NCBI RefSeq assembly: GCF_000720725.1
Contig: NZ_JOCQ01000010.1
Location: 1-64,000 of the forward strand
Source of the DNA: Streptomyces rimosus subsp. rimosus
Lineage (GTDB): Bacteria > Actinomycetota > Actinomycetes > Streptomycetales > Streptomycetaceae
DNA: 64,000 bases
Direction: 5' to 3'
Numbering within the stretch: position 1 is the stretch's first letter; every line of letters starts with the position of its first letter. The notes beneath the pieces are model-generated. The model had not been told where the DNA came from. It did no database searches and was given only the letters and a program-made list of their open reading frames with translations. Of the stretch, positions 1 to 8,397 are shown one piece after another. The translations under genes and the position numbers were made by a program.

Positions 1-615
1 CCGCTGCACCACCCCACCCGACACCAGCCCTCCGCTGCCCCTCGCCCACTCCCCGTTGCTCCTCCCCCGTTGCCCCGGGTGCCGGCGCCACTATCCCTAC
101 CGCACACCCCCACCGCGGGCAGCCCTCCGACTCCGCGTCCGGTCACCGTGCAACGGGCCCCGAACTCGGCCACCGGCGCGCTCACCGCCATGGCCGCGGC
201 CACGGTGGCGGACACGCTGCCCCGGCTCCGGCCCCCGCGCCGGCCGGCCGCCCCCGGTGAGCCCCCGCCTGCCTACGAGCCCCCTCCCGCGTACGAGCCA
301 TCACCTGCGTACGAGCCGCCGCCTGCGTACCAGCCACCCCACCGGCAACAACTCCCGGCCAACCAGCGCATCCAGTCCGCGCAATCCGCCCAGCCCAACC
401 AGACGCACCAGACGCACCAGCCCAACCAGTCCACCCAGCCGCCCCCACCCGCCTACACAGAAACCCCCGCCGGCGGATTCGACCCGCGCGCCCTCTCCGA
501 CTTCCAGCTCGACGAACTGGTCCACCGGATCATCGGCCGCGTCACCCGGCTCATCCGCACCGAACTGCGGCTGGACCGCGAGCGGATCGGCAGGCTCCGC
601 GACCCCCGTCAGTAA
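1..615 (+). CDS. Proline-rich protein of the contractile injection locus (5' end outside window)
   Basis: The frame is open from base 1 to a stop at 613-615, so the gene starts upstream of the window; an internal TTG at 70 is not a convincing start. The visible part has a proline-rich stretch, four to five PPAYEP-like repeats (about 258-342), a Gln/Asn/His/Thr-rich low-complexity stretch (about 343-450), and a short C-terminal helix rich in Arg, Leu and Glu (FQLDELVHRIIGRV, then RTELRLDRERIGRL). I do not recognise a named family. It lies directly upstream of the tail tube gene and is presumably part of the same operon. The short helical tail could be the ordered, particle-bound part, with a flexible N-terminal region; that is inference. 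Codon use matches its neighbours. Confidence 0.6.
   Translation, partial: PLHHPTRHQPSAAPRPLPVAPPPLPRVPAPLSLPHTPTAGSPPTPRPVTVQRAPNSATGALTAMAAATVADTLPRLRPPRRPAAPGEPPPAYEPPPAYEPSPAYEPPPAYQPPHRQQLPANQRIQSAQSAQPNQTHQTHQPNQSTQPPPPAYTETPAGGFDPRALSDFQLDELVHRIIGRVTRLIRTELRLDRERIGRLRDPRQ
258..342 (+). repeat. Tandem PPAYEP-coding repeat
   Basis: Imperfect 18-bp units encode (P)PPAYEP, PPAYEP, SPAYEP and PPAYQP in series inside the proline-rich injection-system protein. The units differ at third positions, so this is an old protein-level repeat and not a fresh DNA duplication. Confidence 0.7.
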
Positions 616-660
616 CCGGCCGACGGCCTCCCGCACCAGCCACCCGACACCACACCTCGG

Positions 661-698
661 ACCACCTCCAACCACCTCGAACCACCTCCAACCACCCA
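661..698 (+). repeat. Short tandem repeat before tube gene
   Basis: Copies of an 11-bp unit, roughly AACCACCTCCA, occupy the gap between the proline-rich gene and the tail tube gene, ending just before the AAAGG ribosome-binding site near 704. No function is evident. Confidence 0.5.
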
Positions 699-716
699 GC
701 GCAGAAAGGCCTCCCG

Positions 717-1139
717 ATGCCCCGCCAGGACCCGGGTTCCTCCCTCTGGTTCACCCTCTCCATCGACGGTGAGAGCCTCGGCTATTTCAACGGGTGCGAC
801 GGGCTGTCGTCGCAGGTGGAGACGGAGCAGCGGCAGGAGGGCGGCAACAACGGGTTCGTGTGGCAGCTGCCGACCCGGGTCACGTTCTCCACCATCCGGC
901 TGACGCGGCCGCTCACTCCGGACACCGCGAAGGTCGCCAAGTGGATCTCTTCGGTCCAGACGGGCATCGAGCGGCCCACCGCCCAGATCACGGCGCTGCG
1001 CGCGGACGGTTCGCAGGTTGCGCGCTGGGGGCTGATCGATGTGCTGCCGGTCAGCTGGCAGGGGCCCTCGCTCGATCCGGCCAGTCCGGCCGTCGCCACG
1101 GAGGTCCTGGAGATCGCCCATCACGGGTTCACCGACTGA
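717..1139 (+). CDS. Phage T4 gp19-like tail tube protein
   Basis: The 140-residue product has the length and sequence character of gp19/Hcp-type tube proteins of contractile injection systems: an N-terminal SLWFTLSIDGESLGYFNGCDGL strand pair followed by a long helix-linked beta-barrel, with the typical TFSTIRLTRPLT and PAVATEVLEIAHHGF segments. Tube subunits stack as hexameric rings inside the sheath and carry the spike. The ATG at 717 follows an AAAGG site at a normal distance. The LysM gene begins 35 bases downstream, the order seen in Afp-type clusters (tube, then LysM adaptor, then spike). It is probably the baseplate-proximal tube protein (Afp5-like), but the main tube protein is not excluded because the sheath genes lie outside the window. 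Confidence 0.88.
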   Translation: MPRQDPGSSLWFTLSIDGESLGYFNGCDGLSSQVETEQRQEGGNNGFVWQLPTRVTFSTIRLTRPLTPDTAKVAKWISSVQTGIERPTAQITALRADGSQVARWGLIDVLPVSWQGPSLDPASPAVATEVLEIAHHGFTD

Positions 1140-1174
1140 AGACCGCCGACCGCAGAACGACAGAGACGATCTCC

Positions 1175-1900
1175 ATGCCCAAGAGCAGCAGCAAAGGCGC
1201 CGGCAAGAGCCTGGTCCGTGCCACCCTCGCCATCCACGAGCCCCCGCTCGGTACGGGCACCAGCCCGGGCGCGCTCATGAAGACGTTCGACTTCGACTTC
1301 AACCCGGCGCAGCTGTCCATCAGCCGTTCCGCGCAGTGGAAGGTGACGCCGACCGTCGCCGTACGCAAGGGCGCGCGGCCGGAGTTCATGGGGTCGGAGC
1401 CGCGTGCGATGGCGCTGGAGGTGTTCCTGGACTCCTCCGACCGGCCGACCGGCAACACGGTGCTCAAGAAGGTGGAGGCGCTGATGCGCTGCTGTGTGGT
1501 GACGGCCAGGAGCCTGGCGGCCAAGCAACCGTCGCCGCCCTGGGTGATCTTCCAGTGGGGGTCCTTCTCCACGGCCCGGTTCGCCGCGTACGTCGCCTCG
1601 GTCGACGCCTCGTACACACTGTTCGGGACCACCGGCGTCCCCCTGCGTGCCACCTGCCGGCTGCGGCTGCACGAGATCCCCCGTAAGACCAAGCGGCAGA
1701 ACCCGACGTCGGGCGCGCTGACGGCGCAGCGGGTGCACCAGGTCGTCGCCGGTGACTCGCTCCAGTCCCTGGCCTGGCGGGAGTACGGGGACGCGGCCGC
1801 GTGGCGGGCGATCGCCGAGGCGAACGGCATCGACGACCCGTCCCGGCTGACCACGGGCACGGAACTCGTCCTGCCCGCCGCCGAGGAGGTGCGTCACTGA
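1175..1900 (+). CDS. LysM-domain baseplate adaptor (Afp7-like)
   Basis: The 241-residue product has an N-terminal region typical of the eCIS tube-to-spike adaptor (FDFDFNPAQLSISRSAQW, a hallmark of this family) and a C-terminal LysM fold at about residues 193-238 (VHQVVAGDSLQSLAWREYGD, ending TTGTELVLPA). In related machines this protein links the inner tube to the baseplate hub. Its stop codon overlaps the start of the spike gene (TGATG at 1898-1902), indicating translational coupling. The ATG at 1175 gives the conserved MPKSSSKG start. Confidence 0.88.
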   Translation: MPKSSSKGAGKSLVRATLAIHEPPLGTGTSPGALMKTFDFDFNPAQLSISRSAQWKVTPTVAVRKGARPEFMGSEPRAMALEVFLDSSDRPTGNTVLKKVEALMRCCVVTARSLAAKQPSPPWVIFQWGSFSTARFAAYVASVDASYTLFGTTGVPLRATCRLRLHEIPRKTKRQNPTSGALTAQRVHQVVAGDSLQSLAWREYGDAAAWRAIAEANGIDDPSRLTTGTELVLPAAEEVRH

Positions 1901-3831
1901 TGCTCGGTCCCGCCACCTCCGCCGTCATCCAGGTGTCCATCGGCAGCGACCAGTTGCCGGACGACGCCCTGCACGCCCTGGTCGACGGCTGGGTCGACCA
2001 GGGCGCCGGGGTCCCCGCCGCCTTCCAGCTCACCTTCCGGGACCCCGAGCGGCTGCTGCTCGGCCGGCTGGGCGCCACGTTCGGCACCCCGGTCACCATC
2101 GCGACCGTGACCGACGGCCAGGGCGCCGGCGACACGCTGCTGACGGGTGAGATCACCGGTCTTGAGGCCGATTACGACGGCACCGGCACGTTCGCCGTCA
2201 TCCGGGGCTACGACTTCGGGCACCGGCTGATGCGCCGGCGCCGGGTGGCGGCGTACCGGAACCAGACCGCTTCCGACATCGCCGGGAAGCTGGCCGCGGC
2301 GGACGGGGTGCCGATCGGCAGGATCCAGCCGACGAAGACGGTGTACGAGTTCATCAGCCAGTCCAACGTCAGCGACTGGGACTTCCTGGCGCGCCTGGCC
2401 GACGAGAACGAGACCGTCATGTCCATCGACGCCGAGGGACGGTTCCAGTTCGTCCGGCCGAAGCCGGCCTCGGGGGCGCCTCCGACGAGCGCGGAGGGCG
2501 AGCAGAATCCGCTCGCCCTCCAGGCCGGCGTCAACATTCTGCGGCTGCGGGCCGCCGTCACCGCCGCCGACCAGGTCGGCAAGGTGGAGACGCGCGGCTG
2601 GGACGTCACGCAGAAGAAGGCGCTCAGCTCCGTCTCGCCCGCCACGGACAACCCTGGTTTCGTGATCGGTGAGACGCCGGGCCGGGCCGCGGGGAAGTTC
2701 AAGGCGGGCAAACTGGTCGAGACCGCGGTCCCGTATGACAAGTCGGCCGAGGTGCGGCACGCCTCCGACGCCCTCGCCGAGGACGTGACCGGGGCCTTCG
2801 CCGAGGTGGAGGTCGTGGCGCTGGGCAACACGGAACTGCGGCCGGGGGTGCCGGTGACGCTCACCGGCACCGGCGCGCCCTTCGAGGGCAAGTACACGGC
2901 CACTTCCGTACGGCATGTCTTCGGCGACGGGAAGCACTACGAGTCGTGGGTGACGGTCAGCGGCCGGCAGTGGCGCTCGCTGTTCGGGCTGGCCTCCGGC
3001 GGAGGCGGGGCGGGCACCGGCACCACGCTGCCGAGCGTGGCCAACGCGCTGGTCACCGACGTGAACGATCCGCTCAAACAGGGCCGGGTGCGGCTGCGGT
3101 TCCCGTGGCTGGACGACAAGTACGTCAGCGACTGGACGCGGACGGTGCAGATGGGCGGCCTCGGCGGCGGCGGGGTGTTCCCGATGGACGTCAACGACGA
3201 GGTGCTGGTCGGGTTCGACCGGGGCGCCCTCGACCACCCGTTCGTGATCGGCGGTCTGTACAACGGCAAGGACAAACCGACCGTGGTCGGTGATGTGCCG
3301 CTGCACGACACCGTACGGAAGAAGGCCAGCCGGCACACCGTCTCCGACCGGGACGGCAACCGGATGGACCTGCTCAGTCAGAAGACCGGCGGCCGCAAGC
3401 AGGGTGTCCGGCTGACGTCCGGCGACAAGCAGCTGACCATCAGCCTGGACCGGACGAACACCGAGATCGTCGTGGACAGCAAGGGGTCGGTGACCATCAA
3501 GGGCAGCCGGTCGGTGTCCGTGCAGGCCGGTACCGACCTCACACTGCGGGCCCGGCGCCGGCTGTCCCTGGAGAGCGGCGGCCCGCTCAGCGTCAGGAGC
3601 GGCGGCCCGCTCACCGCCGACAGTGCCAGTGTGATCAACCTGAAGGCGCTGGGGCAGGCCGGAATCGTGGCGGGGGGCGCCCTGAACCTGTCCGCCGGCG
3701 GGGTGGCGACCCTTACCGCGGGCGGCAGCCTCCAGCTCACCTCGGTCGCGAACATGCTCAACGGCGCCAAGACCACCGTCACGTCACCGCTCTTCTTCTC
3801 CGTCACACCGCCCGTACCGCCGGTGGGGTGA
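1900..3831 (+). CDS. VgrG/gp5-gp27-like spike protein (Afp8-like)
   Basis: The 643-residue protein combines a gp27-like hub (about residues 1-350, with the SDWDFLARLADENE motif typical of VgrG/phage late control proteins), an OB fold at about 385-470 (VTDVNDPLKQGRVRLRFPW, GVFPMDVNDEVLVGF) and a repetitive C-terminal beta-helix rich in GG-L repeats (about 490-630). It forms the trimeric needle tip of the injection machine. The start overlaps the LysM stop (TGATG). No obvious enzymatic effector is fused to the C-terminus, which ends in a proline-rich tail. A 90-base gap follows before the gp25 gene. Confidence 0.9.
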   Translation: MLGPATSAVIQVSIGSDQLPDDALHALVDGWVDQGAGVPAAFQLTFRDPERLLLGRLGATFGTPVTIATVTDGQGAGDTLLTGEITGLEADYDGTGTFAVIRGYDFGHRLMRRRRVAAYRNQTASDIAGKLAAADGVPIGRIQPTKTVYEFISQSNVSDWDFLARLADENETVMSIDAEGRFQFVRPKPASGAPPTSAEGEQNPLALQAGVNILRLRAAVTAADQVGKVETRGWDVTQKKALSSVSPATDNPGFVIGETPGRAAGKFKAGKLVETAVPYDKSAEVRHASDALAEDVTGAFAEVEVVALGNTELRPGVPVTLTGTGAPFEGKYTATSVRHVFGDGKHYESWVTVSGRQWRSLFGLASGGGGAGTGTTLPSVANALVTDVNDPLKQGRVRLRFPWLDDKYVSDWTRTVQMGGLGGGGVFPMDVNDEVLVGFDRGALDHPFVIGGLYNGKDKPTVVGDVPLHDTVRKKASRHTVSDRDGNRMDLLSQKTGGRKQGVRLTSGDKQLTISLDRTNTEIVVDSKGSVTIKGSRSVSVQAGTDLTLRARRRLSLESGGPLSVRSGGPLTADSASVINLKALGQAGIVAGGALNLSAGGVATLTAGGSLQLTSVANMLNGAKTTVTSPLFFSVTPPVPPVG

Positions 3832-3921
3832 GGGTCGCGTCCCGCCCCTGTCTCCGTACCTCTGCCGATTGTCCCTGCCCCTGTCCCCCTACTCCTGTCC
3901 GTGGAAAGCGGGTGTGTTCCG

Positions 3922-4398
3922 ATGGCCGAACAGTTCGTCGGCTCCGGCTGGTCGTTCCCGCTGCGTATCGGGCCGACCGGCGGTATTGCGCTGGTCAGCG
4001 GCGAGCGGGAGGTCGAGGAGGCGATCCGGCTGGTCCTGGCGACCGCGCCGGGCGAGCGGCCGATGCGGCCGGAGTTCGGCTGCGCCATCCACGACCTGGT
4101 GTTTGCCCCGGTCAACGAGCAGACCGCGGGCCGCATCCAGCACGAGGTGTACGCCACCCTGGACCGCTGGGAGCCGCGCATCGAGGTCACCGACGTCCAG
4201 GTGACCACCGGCAGCGACCGCAGCGTCCTGTACATCGACATCCGCTACCAGATCCGCGGCACCAACAACCCGCGCAGCCTTGTCTTTCCCTTCTACGTCA
4301 TCCCCTCCCACGAGTCCCCCGAGTCCCCCGAGGAGGACGGCCCCGGCGGCGGCCCCTTCGACGACGGCTCCGGCACTTCCTTCGAAAGCGACCGCTGA
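3922..4398 (+). CDS. GPW/gp25 baseplate wedge protein (Afp9-like)
   Basis: The 159-residue product carries the gp25 signature: an EEAIRLVLATAPGERPMRPEFGC segment followed by the FAPVNEQTAGRIQHEVYATLDRWEPRI helix and strands. Gp25-like proteins initiate sheath polymerisation at the baseplate. ATG at 3922 was chosen because a GGAAAG motif lies 13-18 bases upstream; an in-frame GTG at 3901 would add seven residues but has no ribosome-binding site. The C-terminus has an acidic, Gly/Ser-rich tail after about residue 130. The stop overlaps the next start (TGATG at 4396-4400). Confidence 0.9.
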   Translation: MAEQFVGSGWSFPLRIGPTGGIALVSGEREVEEAIRLVLATAPGERPMRPEFGCAIHDLVFAPVNEQTAGRIQHEVYATLDRWEPRIEVTDVQVTTGSDRSVLYIDIRYQIRGTNNPRSLVFPFYVIPSHESPESPEEDGPGGGPFDDGSGTSFESDR

Positions 4399-6356
4399 TG
4401 TCCCTGCCCTCCCCCAACCTCGACGACCGCCGCTTCCAGCAGTTCGTCGACGACGCCAAGCGCTACATCCAGCAGCGCGCGCCGGAGTGGACCGACCACA
4501 ACGTCTCCGATCCGGGCGTCACCCTCGTCGAGACCGTCGCCCACATGGCCGACCAGATCGTCTACCGCCTCAACCGGGTGCCCGAGAAGAACCACCTGGC
4601 GTTCCTCGATCTCGTCGGGGTCACCCTCTTCCCGCCGTCGGCGGCCCGTACGGAGGTCACCTTCTGGCTGTCCGCGCCCCAGGAGGAAGCCATACCGGTG
4701 CCGGCCGGTACCGAGGTGGCCACCTTGCGCACGGAGCAGGAGGAGGCGGTGGTCTTCGCCACCGAGCGCGAACTGGCCGTCGTACCCTGCACGTTGTGCC
4801 GCCTGGTGGTGCAGCACCGGGGCGCGCCCGTCACCGACCGTACCGACGCGCTGGCCGAGGGCACCGACATCCGGTGCTTCGCCGAGGCCCCCGCCCCCGG
4901 CGACTGCATGCTGATCGGCCTGACGGCGGCCGTCCCGCACTGCGCCGTCGCCCTGGAGCTCGACAGCCGGGTGGACGGTGTCGGCGTCGACCCGAGGCAG
5001 CCGCCGCTGGTGTGGGAGGCGTGGACCGAGGACGGCTGGCAGGCCTGCGAGGTCGACCGGGACGGCACCGGTGGCCTCAACCGGGCCGGCGATGTGGTCC
5101 TGCACGTCCCCGGCGGTCACGTGCTGTCCCGCAACAGCGGCCACGAGGCGGGCTGGCTGCGCTGCCGGGTCACCGATCCCCTGCCCGGCCAGCCCTTCTA
5201 CACCACGTCACCGACCGTACGGTCCGCCGACGCCTGCACCATCGGCGGCACCACGCGCGCCGTCCACGCCGCCGCCGTGTACGACGAGGCGCTCGGCGAA
5301 TCCAGCGGCCTGCCCGGGCAGCGGCGCCGGCTCGCCCACGCGCCCGTCGTCGGCGACGCCCCGCCCCTGCTCCTCCAGACCGCCGAACACGACGGCTGGC
5401 AGGACTGGCAGGTGGTCCCGCACTTCGCGGCGTCCCGGGCGGACGACCGCCACATCACCCTCGATGCCACGACCGGCGAGGTCGCCTTCGGCCCCGCCGT
5501 CCGCGAAGCCGACGGCACCCTGCGGCAGTACGGCATGGTCGCCCCCAAGGGCGCCGTCATCCGCGCCCGCCGGTACCGCACCGGCGGCGGCCGCACCGGC
5601 AACGTCACCCGGGGCTCCGTACGGGTGCTGCGTACGTCCATCCCGTACGTCTCCGAAGTCGTCAACCGGGAGGCCGCGCGCGGCGGCGTCGACGGGGAGA
5701 CCGTCGAGGAGGCCAAGGTCCGGGCCCCGATCACGCTGCGCGCCCAGGAGCGCGCGGTCACCTTGCGCGACTACGAGGAACTCGCCCGCCGGGCCGCGCC
5801 CGAGACCGCCCGCATCACCTGCCTGGAAGGCGACCGGGACGAGCACGGGGCCTACGCGGTACGGGTGCTGGTCGTACCGCAGGCCGTGCCCGACCCCGGC
5901 GGCCGGCTGCGCTTCGAACAGCTCGTCCCCGGCGACCGGCTGCTGGACCGCATCACCCGCCACCTCGACGAGCGTCGGCTGATCGGCACCCGGCTCGCGG
6001 TCGGGCCGCCGTACTACCAGGGCGTCACGGTCGTCGCCACCGTCCACGCCTTCCGCGGTACGGACACCGACCGGGTACGCCGCCGGGCCCACGACGCGCT
6101 GTACCGGCACCTGGACCCGCTCACCGGCGGCGCGGAGGGCCGCGGCTGGCCCTTCGGCCGCCCGGTCCAGGCCGGTGAGATCTTCGCCGTGCTGCAACGC
6201 GTGCCCGGTGTGGAGCTGGTCGACGAGGTCGTGCTGCACCCCGCCGACCCGCTGACCGGCCGGCGCGGCGACCCGACCGACCGCATCGACCTGGAGCCGC
6301 CGGCCCTGGTCTTCTCCTTCGACCACCGTGTACGGGTGATCGGGGAGGGGACGTGA
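4398..6356 (+). CDS. Baseplate protein J/gp47-like (Afp11-like)
   Basis: The 652-residue product begins MSLPSPNLDDRRFQQFVDDAKRYI and has the NVSDPGVTLVETVAHMADQIVYRLNRVPEKN block found in baseplate J-type wedge proteins of contractile injection systems, plus a later REAARGGVDGETVEEAKVRAP block that is the classical J-family motif (about residues 425-445). It forms the baseplate wedge with the gp25 and tail I proteins. It is translationally coupled to the gp25 gene. No PAAR-tip gene lies between gp25 and this gene, unlike the Afp order. Confidence 0.9.
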   Translation: MSLPSPNLDDRRFQQFVDDAKRYIQQRAPEWTDHNVSDPGVTLVETVAHMADQIVYRLNRVPEKNHLAFLDLVGVTLFPPSAARTEVTFWLSAPQEEAIPVPAGTEVATLRTEQEEAVVFATERELAVVPCTLCRLVVQHRGAPVTDRTDALAEGTDIRCFAEAPAPGDCMLIGLTAAVPHCAVALELDSRVDGVGVDPRQPPLVWEAWTEDGWQACEVDRDGTGGLNRAGDVVLHVPGGHVLSRNSGHEAGWLRCRVTDPLPGQPFYTTSPTVRSADACTIGGTTRAVHAAAVYDEALGESSGLPGQRRRLAHAPVVGDAPPLLLQTAEHDGWQDWQVVPHFAASRADDRHITLDATTGEVAFGPAVREADGTLRQYGMVAPKGAVIRARRYRTGGGRTGNVTRGSVRVLRTSIPYVSEVVNREAARGGVDGETVEEAKVRAPITLRAQERAVTLRDYEELARRAAPETARITCLEGDRDEHGAYAVRVLVVPQAVPDPGGRLRFEQLVPGDRLLDRITRHLDERRLIGTRLAVGPPYYQGVTVVATVHAFRGTDTDRVRRRAHDALYRHLDPLTGGAEGRGWPFGRPVQAGEIFAVLQRVPGVELVDEVVLHPADPLTGRRGDPTDRIDLEPPALVFSFDHRVRVIGEGT

Positions 6357-6384
6357 CGCGCCCGCCCCACCCGGGGGGCCGCTC

Positions 6385-6942
6385 ATGAGGGGCTCCGTCG
6401 ACAACCTGGGCTCCTCCTCGCCCATCGGGATGATGCTCCCGGCCGTCTTCGCGGACGACGACCTCGCCCAGCGCTTCGTCGCGGGACTGGACGACGTGCT
6501 CGCGCCGATCCTGTGCGTCCTCGACTGCCTGGACACCTATTTCGACCCCGCGCTCACCCCGGCCGACTTCGCCCGGTGGCTCGGCACCTGGGTGGGCGCC
6601 GAGACCGACGGCACCGAACCCGAGCCGCGGCTGCGCGCCGCCGTGGCCGCCGCGGCCGGTCTGCACCGGGTCCGGGGGACCCGGCGCGGTCTGTCGGAAG
6701 CCGTACGCCTCGCGTTCGGCGTCGAACCGGAGATCACGGAGAGCGGCGGCGCCGCCTGGAGCGCGCGTCCACGCGGCGCCTTCCCCGGCGATGCCCGTCC
6801 CCACCTGCACGTCGTCCTGCGGCTGCCCGAGCCCACCACGGCCGACACCTACCGTCTCGACACGCTCGTGGCCGCGGCCCGTCCCGCGCACATGCCTTAC
6901 ACCGTCACTGTGACCACCACCGAAAGGACCTCGGAGAGATGA
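6385..6942 (+). CDS. Phage tail protein I-like wedge protein (Afp12-like)
   Basis: The 185-residue product resembles the tail protein I/TIGR02242 type: a helical N-terminal half (LAQRFVAGLDDVLAPILCVLDCLDTYFDP, DFARWLGTWVG), then RLRAAVAAAAGLHRVRGTRRGLSEAVRLAFG and a small beta domain. In related systems it pairs with gp47-like proteins in the baseplate wedge. The stop overlaps the ATG of the next gene (ATGA at 6939-6942), tying the membrane protein that follows to the baseplate operon. Confidence 0.85.
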   Translation: MRGSVDNLGSSSPIGMMLPAVFADDDLAQRFVAGLDDVLAPILCVLDCLDTYFDPALTPADFARWLGTWVGAETDGTEPEPRLRAAVAAAAGLHRVRGTRRGLSEAVRLAFGVEPEITESGGAAWSARPRGAFPGDARPHLHVVLRLPEPTTADTYRLDTLVAAARPAHMPYTVTVTTTERTSER

Positions 6943-8333
6943 CCACGCCGGACTGCGGTGAGTGCGGCACCCGCGCGGAACCGGGGCAGTCGTTCTGCGA
7001 CGCCTGCGGAGCCGTCCTCCGCTGGGATGCTGCCGGAGGCCGTAGCGGCTCCCCCGCGGCTTCCTCCAACGCCGGTTCCGGCCGGGGTGTTTCCGCCCGC
7101 GCCGACGGTTCCGGCCCGGCCCGGAGCGCGTACGGCCCTCAGGGCGCGGAACCTGCCCGGGCATCGGCGCGGGGAACCGATACCGACGTGCACGGGAGCG
7201 GCCCGGCCCCAGGGCCTGACGTATCGGCGGTTCCTTCCGCCCCCGGCGGGCACCCCCTTTCGGGGACGGCCCCGGAGCACACCGAAAACCGCGAAGGCGC
7301 CGGAAACCGCGAGGGTGCCGCAACGACCGGCGCATCCCGCCCCGCGTCCGGCGCCCCGGACCTGGAGGACACCGACCCCCGCATCCCGCTGCCCACGCGG
7401 CAGGACGGGCCCCCTTCCGACGGCAGCACCACGACCGACCGCGCCCGCTCCCTCCTCGTGCCCGTCCCGGAGCAGCAGGCCGCCCCAGCCGTGGCCGCAC
7501 CCGCCGTGGCCCCGGTGCTGCCCGGCCGCCCCGACACCGAACGGCCGCACGTACGCGTCCCGGGCCTCCAGGGGGCGATGCACGGCCCGCCCTGCTCCTG
7601 GTGCGCCAGGCCGAACCTCCCGGACCGCCACTTCTGCAACCACTGCGCAATGCCCCTCGCCGAGAGCAGCAGCTCCACGGCGCCCGGACCCCGCCCCTGG
7701 TGGCGCCGGCTCCTGGGTCCCGGCGGCCAGGAGGCCCCCTGGGCCGGCGACCGCCCGCGCCTGCGCCGCGCGTTCGACCGTATCGGCACCTGGATCACCC
7801 TGGCCGTCGTCGTGACGCTGGTCGTCTTCGGCGTGGTGTACCTCCCCGACGGCATCGACGCCACCCGCGACCACTTCGCCAAGCGGGCCCCGGTCGAGCC
7901 GGACGATATCCGGGCCTCGCGCTCCTATCCCGGCCACGAGCCGAAGCTGGCCTTCGACAAGCTCAGCAACACCTGGTGGGGGCCGGGGGTGGCGCAGTCG
8001 GGCCAGGGCGAGTGGGTCGAGGTGCGGTTCGCCCGCCCGGCGCGGCTGCTCGACGTGATCATCACGCCGGGGGTGTCCGCCCGCGCCGACCAGCTCGACA
8101 AGTCCGCGCTGCCGCACCGGGTCAAGGCGACGATCACGGGGAGGGACGGACGGATCACCACCCGCGAACTGACCCTGGACCCGGGAGCGGGCGGCCAGCG
8201 CCGGGCCTTCCGTGTCGGTGAGGCCACCGCGGTCCGCTTCACCATCGAGTCGGCGCACGCCGCGTCCGCCGAGAAGCAGGTGGCCATCGCCGAGATCGAG
8301 CTGTTCGGCCGGTCCGGTGAGGACCGGTCCTGA
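6939..8333 (+). CDS. cisA: CisA-like membrane protein: zinc ribbons, disordered linker, TM helix, discoidin-like domain
   Basis: The 464-residue product starts with a zinc ribbon (CGECGTRAEPGQSFCDACG, Cys at about 6, 9, 21, 24), continues through a long Pro/Ala/Gly-rich disordered region (about 30-210) and a second ribbon (CSWCARPNLPDRHFCNHC, about 218-235). A single membrane helix follows (about 285-305, WITLAVVVTLVVFGVVYL). The C-terminal F5/8 type C (discoidin)-like domain (about 325-455) contains LAFDKLSNTWWGPG and the AEIELFG end strand. This architecture and position match CisA, the membrane protein reported to recruit Streptomyces injection particles to the membrane and to be needed for the induced cell death; that function is literature knowledge, and identity here rests on layout alone. 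It overlaps the preceding baseplate gene by 4 bases. Confidence 0.75.
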   Translation: MTTPDCGECGTRAEPGQSFCDACGAVLRWDAAGGRSGSPAASSNAGSGRGVSARADGSGPARSAYGPQGAEPARASARGTDTDVHGSGPAPGPDVSAVPSAPGGHPLSGTAPEHTENREGAGNREGAATTGASRPASGAPDLEDTDPRIPLPTRQDGPPSDGSTTTDRARSLLVPVPEQQAAPAVAAPAVAPVLPGRPDTERPHVRVPGLQGAMHGPPCSWCARPNLPDRHFCNHCAMPLAESSSSTAPGPRPWWRRLLGPGGQEAPWAGDRPRLRRAFDRIGTWITLAVVVTLVVFGVVYLPDGIDATRDHFAKRAPVEPDDIRASRSYPGHEPKLAFDKLSNTWWGPGVAQSGQGEWVEVRFARPARLLDVIITPGVSARADQLDKSALPHRVKATITGRDGRITTRELTLDPGAGGQRRAFRVGEATAVRFTIESAHAASAEKQVAIAEIELFGRSGEDRS

Positions 8334-8358
8334 TGCGCCCGGGGTGCACCAACTCATC

Positions 8359-8388
8359 GCCGGGGGCAGGGTGTTGACGTACCCCGGC
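8359..8388. terminator. Possible bidirectional terminator between cisA-like gene and LAL regulator
   Basis: Arms GCCGGGG (8359-8365) and CCCCGGC (8382-8388) pair perfectly across a 16-base loop in the 64-base gap between two convergent genes. There is no T-run, as is usual in high-GC actinobacteria. Confidence 0.4.
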
Positions 8389-8397
8389 GCCGGATCG

